Below, piece after piece: positions 9,384 to 18,405 of a stretch of 64,000 bases of DNA (its first letter is position 1; each line of letters starts with the position of its first letter). Location: positions 28,090 through 92,089 of the forward strand of contig JAPOZM010000016.1 in NCBI GenBank assembly GCA_026706075.1, written 5' to 3'. The position numbers and the translations under genes are program-made. Origin of the DNA: Gemmatimonadaceae bacterium (GTDB lineage: Bacteria > Latescibacterota > UBA2968 > UBA8231). Below the pieces are notes generated by a model, which worked only from the letters and a program-made list of their open reading frames with translations, searched no databases and was not told where the DNA came from.

Positions 9384-10465
9384 CCGAGCCCGGCGGTCTG
9401 GCGAATCGGGTGAGCGCCGCCCGGGGGGCCCTCGACGCCCACGTGCGCGAGATCGTGGCCTGGCACTTCGACCCGGCCACCGGCTGCCCCTTCTGGCTGG
9501 AGCGCGCCGCCGGCCTCGGCTTCGACCCCCGCGACCGCATCGGCGGGTACCGAGACCTCGAGGTCCTCGGCCTCTTCCGGGACGAGTGGCTGCGCGGCGG
9601 CCCCGTGCGCCGCTGGGTGCCCCGGGCGTTCGCCGGCGAGCCCGTCTTCGTCTTCGAGACCGGCGGCTCCACCGGCGTGCCCAAAAGCCGCATCAACATC
9701 CGCGACTTCCAGGTCGACTACGCGGCCTTCTCCGAGAGCCTGCCCGAGGAGGGCTTCCCCCGGGGCGGGGACTGGCTGATGCTGGGGCCCTCGGGGCCGC
9801 GGCGCCTGCGCCTGGCCGTGGAGCACCTGGCCCAGATGCGCGGCGGCCTCTGCTTCCTCGTCGACCTCGACCCGCGCTGGGTGAACGTCCTCATCCGGCG
9901 CCAGGCCCACCAGGAGCTGGCCGCGTACAAGGCCCACGTCGTCGACCAGGCCCTGAAGATCCTGCGCGCCCACGACACCATCCGCTGCCTCTTCGCCACG
10001 CCGCGCCTGCTGGAGGCCCTGTGCGAGAAGATCGACCTGGTGAAGGCGGGCATCCGGGGCGTGTTCTGCGGCGGCACCGAGATGGACGCCCAGTTCCACC
10101 GCTTCGCCCGCGAGGAGCTGGTGCCGGGGGCGGCCTTCGTGCCGACCTACGGCAACACCCTGATGGGCCTGGCCCTGTGCAAACCCTTCGACCCGGCCGA
10201 CGACTACGCCATCACCTACCACGCGCCGCAGCCCCGGGCCGTGATCGAGCTGGTCGACCCCGCCGACCCGGGGCGCCCCGTCGACTACGGCGAGACCGGC
10301 CGCGTGCTGCTGACGACGCTGACCCGCGAGTTCTTCATGCCCCGCTTCCTCGAGCGGGACGAGGGCGAGAGGGCCGGCCCGACCGAGAGCTGTCCCTGGG
10401 ACGGCGTGCGGGACCTGCGCCTGCTGGCCTCCCTCGAGGAGAGCGTCACCGTGGGGGTCTACTAG
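9380..10465 (+). CDS. EhpF/LuxE-like acyl-adenylating enzyme
   Basis: A 361-residue ANL-superfamily member. The phosphate-binding loop is TGGSTGVPKSR (residues 94-104). FCGGTEMDAQFHRF and FVPTYGNTLMGL are consistent with the later adenylation motifs, and the C-terminal lid is short. At about 40 kDa it matches the size of EhpF (phenazine pathway) and LuxE (fatty aldehyde synthesis), which activate a carboxylate for reduction by a partner reductase. The next gene encodes exactly such a LuxC/EhpG-type reductase, so a carboxylate-reducing pair is inferred; aryl versus acyl substrate cannot be told. The GTG start at 9380 overlaps the stop of the propeller gene (GTGA), supporting this start over upstream in-frame codons. 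Confidence 0.72.
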   Translation: MTEPGGLANRVSAARGALDAHVREIVAWHFDPATGCPFWLERAAGLGFDPRDRIGGYRDLEVLGLFRDEWLRGGPVRRWVPRAFAGEPVFVFETGGSTGVPKSRINIRDFQVDYAAFSESLPEEGFPRGGDWLMLGPSGPRRLRLAVEHLAQMRGGLCFLVDLDPRWVNVLIRRQAHQELAAYKAHVVDQALKILRAHDTIRCLFATPRLLEALCEKIDLVKAGIRGVFCGGTEMDAQFHRFAREELVPGAAFVPTYGNTLMGLALCKPFDPADDYAITYHAPQPRAVIELVDPADPGRPVDYGETGRVLLTTLTREFFMPRFLERDEGERAGPTESCPWDGVRDLRLLASLEESVTVGVY

Positions 10466-10471
10466 AGCCAG

Positions 10472-10602
10472 ATGCCCGGGCGCGCAGTCCCGCCTGAATC
10501 CGTCCGCCGATGCATCCCGGCTGGCCGCCTTGCGCCCAGTCGGCGGGTCCCCTGCCTGCCTCCGCCGCGCGCCCTGCGAGCCGGGGGCCTCGGCGCCCCC
10601 CG
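10472..10602. repeat. Dispersed intergenic repeat, copy 1
   Basis: The 173-bp gap between the adenylating enzyme and the reductase holds a GC-rich element whose core (about 10514-10601) is shared with the gap at 28133-28288. Shared blocks include TCCCGGCTGG, GGGTCCCCTGCC and CCTGCGAGCCGGG, in the same order and orientation. Its left end, ATGCCCGGGCGCGCAG, is close to the reverse complement of the right end of copy 2, which suggests an element with terminal inverted repeats (MITE- or REP-like) whose individual ends have decayed. No coding function is evident. Confidence 0.6.
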
Positions 10603-10638
10603 TCGAACGCGCACCGGTGGGCGCGGGCTCTGAACACC

Positions 10639-12075
10639 GTGGATCTCGTACACGTACCCGTCCTGCGCGCCGGCCGGGAGTACGCCAGCCGCCGGCGGCG
10701 GCTGCTGACCGACGTGCGCACCGGCGATCCCGTGGCCGAGGTGAGCCTGGCCAACGGCGGCCTGATCGCCCGCGACCTGGCCGGGGCCGCGGCCCACCGC
10801 CAGGCCCTGGAGCGGATGCCGGCCGGGGAGCTGGCGATCCTCTGCGCAGAAGCCGCCCGCCGCTTCCGCCAGGACCGTCTGCCCGTGGACGGCGGGACGG
10901 ACCAGTCCTTCGAGGACTACCTGTCGCACCTGGCGGCCACGGCGGGCATGCCCCCGAGCCTGGGGCGGCGCAATGCCGACAAGATCTGCGGCGTCCTGGA
11001 GTCGATGGAACAGGTGCTCGACGGCCTGACCCGGGGGCTGGACCTGGCCGTCGTCGACGCCGGATGGGGCGAGGAGAGGGGCCGCACGATCAGCTACCGC
11101 CGCCAGACCGACGTCCTCGGGGCCGTCCTGCCCAACAACTCCCCGGGGGTCCACACCCTGTGGCTGCCCGCCGTCCCCCTGAAGACGCCCCTGGCCCTGC
11201 GCCCCGGCGCCCGCGAGCCGTGGACGCCCCTGCGCCTGGCCCGCGCCTTCACCGCCTCCGGCTGCCCGCCCGAGGCCTTCGGCTTCTACCCCGGGGACCA
11301 CGACGGCGCCGTGGAGATCCTGGTGAGGTGCGGCCGCTCCCTGCTCTTCGGCGGCGACGACACCGTCGACCCCTGGCGCGGCGATCCCCGCGTCGAGATC
11401 CACGGCGCCGGCCGCAGCAAGGTCCTCCTCGGGCCGGACCTCACCGACTGGCGGGTTCACCTCGACCTGCTCGCGGCCTCCGTGGCCGACAACGGCGGCC
11501 GTTCCTGCCTCAACGCCTCCGGCGTGTGGACCACGGCAAACGGCCTCGACCTCGGCCAGGCCCTGGCCGGGTGCCTGGCGCGCATCGAGCCGAGGCCGCT
11601 GGACGATCCCGGGGCCGCCCTGGCCGCCTTCCCCGAGCCCGGGACGGCCCGGGCGATCTCCGCCCACATCGACCGGCTCCTGGCCGGCGGCGGCGCCCGC
11701 GACCTGACGGCCGAGGTCAGAGGCGAAGGCCGCCTTGTCGAGGTCGACGGCTGCACCTTCCTGCGACCCACGGTCGTGCTCTGCGAGGATCCGTCCCATC
11801 CACTGGCCAACACGGAGTACCTCTTCCCCTTCGCCGCCGTCGTGGAGACCTCCGCGGAGAGCATGCTCGAGGCGGTCGGCCCCACCCTCGTGGCCACCGC
11901 CCTGACCGAGGATTCCGGCCTGCAGGGCCGGCTCATGGACCACCCCGGGATCGACCGGCTGAACCTCGGCCCGGTGCCGACGACGGCGATCTCCTGGGAG
12001 CAACCCCACGAGGGGAACCTCTTCGAGCACCTCTACCGGCGGCGGGCCCTGGGGCGCGCCCGGAGCCGCGCCTGA
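10639..12075 (+). CDS. LuxC/EhpG-like acyl reductase (aldehyde dehydrogenase superfamily)
   Basis: A 478-residue reductase of the LuxC/acyl-CoA reductase type. Visible features are NNSPGVH (166-172) and LKTPLALRPGAREPW (181-195) in the cofactor-binding half, LFGGDDTVDPW (236-246), and the nucleophilic cysteine C290 in DNGGRSCLNASGVW, the expected active-site context of the ALDH superfamily. The enzyme should take an adenylated or thioester-bound acyl group to the aldehyde using NAD(P)H. It lies 173 bp after the EhpF/LuxE-like gene, separated by the repeat element, and 5 bp before an iron alcohol dehydrogenase that could carry on to the alcohol. GTG 10639 is preferred because residues encoded upstream belong to the intergenic repeat. 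Confidence 0.78.
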   Translation: MDLVHVPVLRAGREYASRRRRLLTDVRTGDPVAEVSLANGGLIARDLAGAAAHRQALERMPAGELAILCAEAARRFRQDRLPVDGGTDQSFEDYLSHLAATAGMPPSLGRRNADKICGVLESMEQVLDGLTRGLDLAVVDAGWGEERGRTISYRRQTDVLGAVLPNNSPGVHTLWLPAVPLKTPLALRPGAREPWTPLRLARAFTASGCPPEAFGFYPGDHDGAVEILVRCGRSLLFGGDDTVDPWRGDPRVEIHGAGRSKVLLGPDLTDWRVHLDLLAASVADNGGRSCLNASGVWTTANGLDLGQALAGCLARIEPRPLDDPGAALAAFPEPGTARAISAHIDRLLAGGGARDLTAEVRGEGRLVEVDGCTFLRPTVVLCEDPSHPLANTEYLFPFAAVVETSAESMLEAVGPTLVATALTEDSGLQGRLMDHPGIDRLNLGPVPTTAISWEQPHEGNLFEHLYRRRALGRARSRA

Positions 12076-12080
12076 AGGCC

Positions 12081-13235
12081 GTGCGACCTTTCGACCTTCA
12101 CGGCGGGGCGAGGGTCCTCTTCGGGGCCGGGCGCCTCGGCGAGCTGGGAGCCGAGGCCGCCCGCCTGACGGCCGGACCGGTGCTGCTGGTCTCCGATCCG
12201 GGGGTGGCGGCGGCCGGACACACCGGCCGGGCCGCCGACTCCCTGAGTGCGGCCGGGATCGAGGTGGTCCGCTTCGACGGCGCCGGCGAGAACCCCACGA
12301 CCGGTCAGGTGGCAGCCGGCGCCGAGACCGCCCGCCGCCAGGGACCCGTGGAGGCCGTCGTCGCCGTCGGCGGGGGCAGCGCCATGGACTGCGCCAAGGG
12401 GATCAACTTCCTCCTGAGCCACGGCGGCCGCATGGAGGACTACGAGGGCGACGGCCGCGCCGGCGGAGTGATGCTGCCTTCCATCGGGGTGCCGACCACG
12501 GCGGGCAGCGGCAGCGAGGCCCAGCGCTTCGCCCTGATCTCGCGCGAGTCCGACCGCCGCAAGATGGCCTGCGGCGACCCCGGGGCCCGCTTCCGCACGG
12601 TGATCCTCGACCCCGAGCTGCCCCTCTCGGCACCTTCCCGGGTCGCGGCGGCGGCCGCCATCGACGCCGTAGCCCACGCCGTGGAGAGCTTCACGGCGAC
12701 CAACGCCAACCCCCTCTCCCGCCTGTACGCCCGCCAGGCCGCCCGCCTGCTCTTCGGCGCCTTCGAGGCCTGGCTCGCCGATCCCGCGGCCGGATCCGGC
12801 GCCGGCGAGATGCTCCTCGGCGCCCACTGGGCCGGCGCCTCCATCGAGCGCTCCATGCTCGGCGCCGCCCACGCCTGCGCCAACCCGCTGACCAGGGCCC
12901 ACGGCGTCACCCACGGCGTCGCCGTGGGCCTCATGCTGCCCCACGTGATCCGCTTCAACGGCGCCGCCGCAGAGGGGCTGTACGCCGGGCTGCTGCACGC
13001 GTCGGGGACGGGGGCCGGTCGGAAGGCGGGCGCCGGCGCGGCCGAGGCCCTGGCCGCGCGCGTGGAGGAGCTGCTGGAGGCGGCCGGACTGCCGCGGCGG
13101 CTGCGGGAGGTGGGCGTGCCGCGGGACGGCCTGGAGGTCCTGGCGGCGGAGGCGGCGGAGCAGAAGACGGCGCGGTTCAACCCCCGGACCGTGGGGCCGG
13201 TGGAGTGCGCGGGTCTCTACCGGGAGGCGTATTGA
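12081..13235 (+). CDS. Iron-containing alcohol dehydrogenase
   Basis: A 384-residue group III (Fe-ADH) dehydrogenase. The nucleotide-binding site is GGGSAMDCAKG (97-107) followed by PTTAGSGSE (138-146). The metal ligands are all present and spaced as in FucO: D195, H199, H264 and H278 (in AIDAVAHAVESF and HGVTHGVAVGL). It probably interconverts an aldehyde and an alcohol with NAD(P)H. Following the adenylation and reductase genes by 5 bp, it would complete a carboxylate to aldehyde to alcohol sequence, or run in reverse as an oxidation. GTG 12081 begins VRPFDLHGGARVLFG, the usual N-terminus; a CTG 9 bases upstream overlaps the previous stop and is less likely. Confidence 0.88.
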   Translation: MRPFDLHGGARVLFGAGRLGELGAEAARLTAGPVLLVSDPGVAAAGHTGRAADSLSAAGIEVVRFDGAGENPTTGQVAAGAETARRQGPVEAVVAVGGGSAMDCAKGINFLLSHGGRMEDYEGDGRAGGVMLPSIGVPTTAGSGSEAQRFALISRESDRRKMACGDPGARFRTVILDPELPLSAPSRVAAAAAIDAVAHAVESFTATNANPLSRLYARQAARLLFGAFEAWLADPAAGSGAGEMLLGAHWAGASIERSMLGAAHACANPLTRAHGVTHGVAVGLMLPHVIRFNGAAAEGLYAGLLHASGTGAGRKAGAGAAEALAARVEELLEAAGLPRRLREVGVPRDGLEVLAAEAAEQKTARFNPRTVGPVECAGLYREAY

Positions 13236-13282
13236 GTCCCGGGCGTATGGACCCCGCACCCGACGGTGGCCATACTCCCGGA

Positions 13283-14443
13283 ATGGCCGGCATCTCGGAT
13301 CCTCGCCGCCCTCCATTCCTCCCCGCCCTCCTCCTGGCCCTGGCCACCGCTGCCAGCGCCGCCGCCTCGGACTGGCCCTCCTTCCGGGGCAACCTCCAGC
13401 TCACAGGCGAGGCCCGGGCGCCGCTGCGCGAGCCTCTGCGCCTGGCCTGGTCCCTCGACACCTCGGCCACCGCCGACTCCGGCCGCTACGCCGGCATCGA
13501 GTCCACGGCGGCGGTGACCGGGGAGACCGCCTACGTGGGCACCCTCGACGGGCGGCTGCTAGCCCTGACCCTGACGGATGGCCGCATCCTGTGGAGCTAC
13601 GACGCCGCGGCCGAGATCAAGTCCTCTCCCGCGGTGGCCGGGGGCGTGGTCTACGTCGGCGACGAGGACGGCCTCCTGCACGCCGTGGACGCCGCCTCGG
13701 GCGCAGAGCTCTGGCGGTTCACCGCCGGAGGCGCGGTCACCGCTTCCCCCACCGTGGCCGCGGACCGGGTGCTGGCCGGCAGCTACGACAACTCCCTCTA
13801 CTGCCTCTCCACCTCCGACGGCCGCAAGCTGTGGAGCGTGGCCACCGGCGGATACGTGCACGGCGCCGCGGCCGTGACCGGGACCACCGCCGTCATCGCC
13901 GGCTGCGACGGGGTCCTGCGGCGCCTCGACCTCGACACCGGGCGGGAGCTGGCCTCCGTCGACCTGGGCACCTACGCCGCCGCCAGCGCCGCGGTGGACG
14001 GGAGGCGCGCCTACCTGGGCACCTTCGGCGACGAGGTCCTCGCCGTCGACCTGGAGAGCGGGGGCGTGGTCTGGCGCTACCGCCCCTCCGGGAGCAGCTT
14101 TCCCTTCTACGCCTCGGCCGCCGTGGCCGGGGACCGCGTGATCGCCGGGGGCCGCGACGGCATGGTGCACGCCCTCGACGCCGGTACCGGGGAGCCCTTG
14201 TGGGTCTTCGCCGCCGGGGGCCGGGTCGACGCCTCCCCCGTGATCGCCGGCGACCGGGTCTACGCCGCCTCCATGGGGGGCCGCCTCTACGGTCTGGACC
14301 TTGCCACGGGGGCCGGGATGTGGACCTTCGAGGGGGCCTCCGCCTTCGCCGCCTCCCCCGCCGTGGCCTCCGGCCGGCTGGTGATCGGCGACGCCGACGG
14401 CGTCCTCTACTGCTTCGCCGCCTCTTCCGTGGAGACGGAATGA
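13283..14443 (+). CDS. Secreted PQQ-like beta-propeller protein (short form)
   Basis: A 386-residue propeller. ATG 13283 gives MAGISDPRRPPFLPALLLAL, a good signal peptide, followed by SDWPSFRGNLQLTGE; an ATG at 13247 in the same frame is also possible. Blades recur about every 40 residues with a very regular pattern (LLHAVDAASGAELWRF, GMVHALDAGTGEPLWVF, LYGLDLATGAGMWTF), and the loops SSPAVAGGVVYVGDEDG and ASPTVAADRVLAGSYDN are near-copies. This regularity is closer to BamB than the other paralogues. The gene ends in ATGA, where the radical SAM gene starts, so the two are translationally coupled. Whether it binds a quinone, a metabolite or another protein is not shown by the sequence. Confidence 0.83.
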   Translation: MAGISDPRRPPFLPALLLALATAASAAASDWPSFRGNLQLTGEARAPLREPLRLAWSLDTSATADSGRYAGIESTAAVTGETAYVGTLDGRLLALTLTDGRILWSYDAAAEIKSSPAVAGGVVYVGDEDGLLHAVDAASGAELWRFTAGGAVTASPTVAADRVLAGSYDNSLYCLSTSDGRKLWSVATGGYVHGAAAVTGTTAVIAGCDGVLRRLDLDTGRELASVDLGTYAAASAAVDGRRAYLGTFGDEVLAVDLESGGVVWRYRPSGSSFPFYASAAVAGDRVIAGGRDGMVHALDAGTGEPLWVFAAGGRVDASPVIAGDRVYAASMGGRLYGLDLATGAGMWTFEGASAFAASPAVASGRLVIGDADGVLYCFAASSVETE

Positions 14444-15807
14444 CCGCGAGTCCTCCCTCCTCCTCGATCCGGCCCGAGCCAGCCACCACGCGCCTGGACC
14501 GGATGCTGACCGGGACCGACGTTGGCAGCGTCTTCGTCTCCAACTACCCGCCCTACTCCTTCTGGCGCGCCGAGCAGGTGCCCGGCGCCGAGGCGGTCCT
14601 GGACTCCCCCGCCGACGGCGCCCCCCCCGACCTCGGGCTCTACCTGCACATCCCCTTCTGCCGCAAGCGCTGCAAGTTCTGCTACTTCCGCGTCTACGTG
14701 GACCGCAACGCCGCGGACATCCGGCGCTACCTCGACGCCCTCGGGCGCGAGATCGAGACCTACTCCCGGCGGCCGCGCATCGCCGGCCGGCCCCTGAGGT
14801 TCGTCTACTTCGGCGGCGGCACCCCCTCCTACATCAGCGCCCGGGACCTGCGCTCCCTGGCCGCCCGCGCCCGGGCCGCCATTCCCTGGGACGAGGCCGA
14901 CGAGATCGCCTTCGAGTGCGAGCCGGGCACCCTGACCGAGGCCAAGGTGGCCGCCATCGCCGAGATCGGGGTCACGCGCCTGAGCCTGGGCGTGGAGCAC
15001 CTGAACGACGACGTCCTGCGCGAGAACGGGCGCGCCCACGTGAGCCGCGAGGTCTACCGGTCGATGCCGTGGATCCGGGCCGCCGGCTTCCGCCAGGTCA
15101 ACGTCGACCTCATGGCCGGCCTCGTCTCCGACAGCTGGGAGAGCTGGCGGGACACGGTGGAGCGCGCCGTTGACCTCGACGCCGACAGCGTCACCATCTA
15201 CCAGATGGAGCTGCCGTACAACACCGTCTACTCGAAGGCGATCTCCGAGGGGCGGCGGCGGGAGCTGATCCTGGCCGACTGGCGCACCAAGCGGGAGTGG
15301 CACGCCCACGCCATCGAGACTCTGACCGCGGCCGGGTACGAGCAGACCAGCGCCTACACCCTGGTGCGCAAGGGAAGGCCCTCGGAGTTCGTCTACCGCG
15401 ACGCCTTGTGGCGGGGCAGCGACATGATCGGCGCCGGGGTCTCCTCGATCTCCCACGTGGGGGGCGTCCACTTCCAGAACGCGGACTCGTGGGAGGAGTA
15501 CCTGGGCGCCCTCGACGAGGACCGGCTGCCCACGGGCCGCGCCCTGCCCACCACCGCCGCCCAGCGGCTGGTGCGCGAGATGATCCTGCAGCTCAAGCTC
15601 GGCCGCATCCGTCCGGCCACGTTCCAGGCGAAGTTCGGCGTCGACGTGCTCGCCGAGTTCGAGTCCGCCTGGGAGAGCCTGGAGGACGAAGGGATGCTCA
15701 CCCGCGGCCCCGACGAGGTGCGGCTCACGCCGGAGGGGCTGTTGCGCGTCGATCAGCTCCTGCCCCTGTTCTACGCACCCGAGTTCCGGAACGCCCGCTA
15801 CACGTGA
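14440..15807 (+). CDS. HemN/HemW-like radical SAM enzyme
   Basis: A 455-residue radical SAM protein of the coproporphyrinogen III oxidase-like superfamily. The [4Fe-4S] cysteines are C74, C78 and C81 in HIPFCRKRCKFCYF, and the SAM-binding GGGTPS is at 125-130. The C-terminal HemN-like domain (about 360-455) ends with QLLPLFYAPEFRNARYT. The residue after the third cysteine pair is F rather than the extra C of genuine HemN (CxC), and no other haem genes are nearby, so coproporphyrinogen oxidation is unlikely. Relatives include HemW chaperones and class C radical SAM methylases or cyclopropanases of natural-product pathways. The ATGA overlap with the upstream propeller and the TGATG overlap with the downstream propeller place it inside the block. 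Confidence 0.85.
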   Translation: MTASPPSSSIRPEPATTRLDRMLTGTDVGSVFVSNYPPYSFWRAEQVPGAEAVLDSPADGAPPDLGLYLHIPFCRKRCKFCYFRVYVDRNAADIRRYLDALGREIETYSRRPRIAGRPLRFVYFGGGTPSYISARDLRSLAARARAAIPWDEADEIAFECEPGTLTEAKVAAIAEIGVTRLSLGVEHLNDDVLRENGRAHVSREVYRSMPWIRAAGFRQVNVDLMAGLVSDSWESWRDTVERAVDLDADSVTIYQMELPYNTVYSKAISEGRRRELILADWRTKREWHAHAIETLTAAGYEQTSAYTLVRKGRPSEFVYRDALWRGSDMIGAGVSSISHVGGVHFQNADSWEEYLGALDEDRLPTGRALPTTAAQRLVREMILQLKLGRIRPATFQAKFGVDVLAEFESAWESLEDEGMLTRGPDEVRLTPEGLLRVDQLLPLFYAPEFRNARYT

Positions 15808-17144
15808 TGAAGGAGTCGCTCACCGTGAACAGACCTGCCGCGCCGCGCCGCGGATCGATCCTACGGGCCGCCGCCCTGATCGGCCTTGCCGCCGCCGACA
15901 CCGCCCCTGCCGAAGACCCCGCCCCGGCCGCCGCCCCGGCGGGGCTGGCAACGGCAACGTCCTCCCACGCCGGGGAGACGGCCCCCGCCGCCGACTGGCC
16001 CCAGTTCCTCGGCCCCCACCGCAGCGGGTCCGTCGAGGAGAGCGTCGCCGTGTGGCCGGACGAGGGACCGACCATCCTCTGGCGACGGCCGGCCGGCGAC
16101 GGGTTCTCCGGCATCGCCGTGGCCGGGGGACGCGCCTACACCCTGTGGACGGAGAAGCGGCGGGAATACCTGTTCTGCCTGGACGCGGCCGACGGCAGCG
16201 AGTTGTGGCGACTGGACACGGGGGGCAAGTACTTCGAGCCCCAGGGCGGCAACGGCCCGCGCAGCACCCCCTCCGTGGCCGGCGACCACGTGTACGCCCT
16301 CGGCGCCACCGGCCGCCTGGTGGCGGTGCACGCCGCCACGGGGAAGGTGCTGTGGAGCGCCGACCTGCCCTCCCTCTTCGGCGGCCAGATGCCGCGCTGG
16401 GGGTTCTCCGGATCCCCCCTCGTGGACGGGGACCTGCTGCTGGTGGAGACGGCCGGAGGCCCCGGCCGGGCGCTGGGCGCCCTGAACCGCTTCACCGGCG
16501 AGGTCGTCTGGAGCGCGCTCGACGACCCGGGCAGCTACAGCTCGCCGGTGGCCGTCGACCTGGCGGGCATGCGGCAGGCCGTGTTCTTCATGCGTACCGG
16601 CCTCGTGGCGGTAGACCCGGCCGACGGCCGCCTGCTGTGGCGCCGCGCATGGGAGACCCCCTACGACGTCCACGCCACGACTCCCCTGGTGATCCCCCCC
16701 GACGGCGTGTTCATCTCCAGCGGCTACGACAAGGGAGCCGCCCTGGTCCGGGTCACCCGCGACGGTGAGGCGCTGAAGGCCGAGACGGTCTGGACTTCCC
16801 GCTTCATGGCCAACCGGATGGCCACCAGCGTCTACGCGGATGGTCATCTCTACGGCTTCGACAGCACCATCCTCAAGTGCATCTCCGCGGCGACCGGCGC
16901 CGAGGCCTGGAAGGTCCGGGGGTACGGCGAGGGCACGCTGATCCGCGCCGGGGACAAGCTCGTCGTGCTCTCCGATCAGGGCCTGCTGGCCCTGGTGCGG
17001 GCCGCCCCGAAGGCGCACCAGGAGGTGGCCCGGGCCCAGGTCCTCGAGGGCAAGCGATGCTGGACCGCGCCGACCCTCGCCGGCGGACGCCTGTTCCTGC
17101 GCGACGACCGCGAGGTCGTCTGCGTCGACCTCAGTCCGGGCTGA
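15807..17144 (+). CDS. Secreted PQQ-like beta-propeller protein
   Basis: A 445-residue exported propeller starting at ATG 15807, which overlaps the radical SAM stop by one base. The N-terminus is a hydrophobic export signal (ILRAAALIGLAAADTA) followed by an Ala/Pro-rich linker of about 35 residues and then ADWPQFLGPHRSGS. Blade motifs include CLDAADGSELWRLDTG, AVHAATGKVLWSADL, LNRFTGEVVW and CISAATGAEAWKVRG. The linker suggests tethering away from a membrane or wall, or flexible attachment. It is followed after 4 bp by the PaaK-like ligase. As with its paralogues, no PQQ-dehydrogenase disulfide ring or haem motif is visible, so catalytic quinoprotein function is not supported. Confidence 0.83.
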   Translation: MKESLTVNRPAAPRRGSILRAAALIGLAAADTAPAEDPAPAAAPAGLATATSSHAGETAPAADWPQFLGPHRSGSVEESVAVWPDEGPTILWRRPAGDGFSGIAVAGGRAYTLWTEKRREYLFCLDAADGSELWRLDTGGKYFEPQGGNGPRSTPSVAGDHVYALGATGRLVAVHAATGKVLWSADLPSLFGGQMPRWGFSGSPLVDGDLLLVETAGGPGRALGALNRFTGEVVWSALDDPGSYSSPVAVDLAGMRQAVFFMRTGLVAVDPADGRLLWRRAWETPYDVHATTPLVIPPDGVFISSGYDKGAALVRVTRDGEALKAETVWTSRFMANRMATSVYADGHLYGFDSTILKCISAATGAEAWKVRGYGEGTLIRAGDKLVVLSDQGLLALVRAAPKAHQEVARAQVLEGKRCWTAPTLAGGRLFLRDDREVVCVDLSPG

Positions 17145-17148
17145 GGCC

Positions 17149-18405
17149 TTGAACGATCCCCTGCCGCGGCTGCGGCGCCTGCTGGCCGAGGTGCTCCGGA
17201 GCAATCCCTTCTACGGACCGCGGCTGCGCGCCGCCGGCGTGCGCTCCCCCGGCGACCTGTCGAGCATGGACGACTACCGGCGCCTGCCCTTCACCACCAA
17301 GGAGGAGCTCTCCCTCGACCAGGCCCGGCACCCGCCGTACGGCACCAACCTCACCTGGCCCCGGGAGCGCTACGTGCGCCTCCACCAGACCTCCGGCACC
17401 ACCGGCCAGCGGCTGCGCTGGCTCGACACGCAGGCCGACTGGGACTGGTTCACGGGGTGCTGGATGGAGGTCTACCGCGGGGCCGGCGTGCGGGCCTCGG
17501 ACCGCCTGTTCTTCGCCTTCTCCTTCGCCCCCTTCATCGGCTTCTGGAGCGCCTTCGACGCCGCCGCGCGCATGGGCGCCATGGCCATCCCCGGCGGCGG
17601 CATGTCCTCTGCGCAGCGGCTGGAGGCCCTGGGCGCCAACGAGGCGACCGTCCTCGTGTGCACGCCCACCTACGCCCTGCACCTGGCCGGCGTCGCCCGC
17701 GGCCAGGGGCTGGACCCGGCGGCCACGGCGGTGCGCACCACCATCCACGCCGGCGAGCCGGGGGCCTCGCTGCCGGCGACGCGGGCGCGCATTGAGCAGG
17801 CCTGGGGGGCCCGCTGCTTCGACCACGCCGGCGCCACCGAGGTCGGGGCCTGGGGCTTCGAGTGCGGCGAGCAGGACGGCCTGCATCTGAACGAGGACGA
17901 GTTCCTCTGCGAGATCCTCGAGCCGGGCACGGACCGCCCCGCCGACGAGGGCGAGCTGGTGATCACCAACCTCGGCCGGATCGGCTCGCCCGTGATCCGC
18001 TACCGCACCGGCGACCGGGTGCGCTGGCACGAGTCCGCCACCTGCCCCTGCGGGCGGAGCTGGCGGCGCCTCGCCGGCGGCGTCATCGGCCGCCTCGACG
18101 ACGCCCTGCTCGTGCGCGGCGTCAACCTCTACCCGGGGGCCATCGAGAACGTGGTGCGCCGCTTCCCCGAGGTGGAGGAGTTCGCCGTCCACGTGCGCCG
18201 CCCCGGGGACCTGGACGAGCTGGAGATCGAGGTCGAGGTGAACGCCGGCGGCCGGGGAGCGGCCGAGGTGACGGAGGGGCTGACGGCGGCGGCCCACCAG
18301 GAGCTGGCGGTGCGCCCGCGGGTGCGCGCCGCGGCCCCGGGCAGCCTCCCCCGCTTCGAGCTGAAGGCGCGGCGGGTCACCGACCACCGGGAGCCGGCCT
18401 CGTGA
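17149..18405 (+). CDS. PaaK-like adenylate-forming ligase
   Basis: A 418-residue phenylacetate-CoA-ligase-type ANL enzyme. The ATP loop TSGTTGQRLRW is at 81-91, the A5-like region is ARCFDHAGATEVGAWGFEC and the hinge-proximal motif is IRYRTGDRVRWH. A small CPCGRSW zinc-knuckle-like element follows the hinge, as in PaaK, before the C-terminal AMP-binding_C_2 domain (GVNLYPGAIENVV). It should activate an aromatic or fatty carboxylate to an acyl-AMP and then a CoA thioester. It begins with TTG at 17149, four bases after the propeller stop, and ends in a GTGA overlap with the halogenase-like gene. It is the second carboxylate-activating enzyme in the operon, so two different acids, or two steps on one scaffold, may be activated. 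Confidence 0.85.
   Translation: MNDPLPRLRRLLAEVLRSNPFYGPRLRAAGVRSPGDLSSMDDYRRLPFTTKEELSLDQARHPPYGTNLTWPRERYVRLHQTSGTTGQRLRWLDTQADWDWFTGCWMEVYRGAGVRASDRLFFAFSFAPFIGFWSAFDAAARMGAMAIPGGGMSSAQRLEALGANEATVLVCTPTYALHLAGVARGQGLDPAATAVRTTIHAGEPGASLPATRARIEQAWGARCFDHAGATEVGAWGFECGEQDGLHLNEDEFLCEILEPGTDRPADEGELVITNLGRIGSPVIRYRTGDRVRWHESATCPCGRSWRRLAGGVIGRLDDALLVRGVNLYPGAIENVVRRFPEVEEFAVHVRRPGDLDELEIEVEVNAGGRGAAEVTEGLTAAAHQELAVRPRVRAAAPGSLPRFELKARRVTDHREPAS

Noticed and set aside
14440..15807. Annotation as oxygen-independent coproporphyrinogen III oxidase (hemN)
   Set aside because: The extra cysteine of HemN is missing and no haem genes are near; kept as HemN-like radical SAM.
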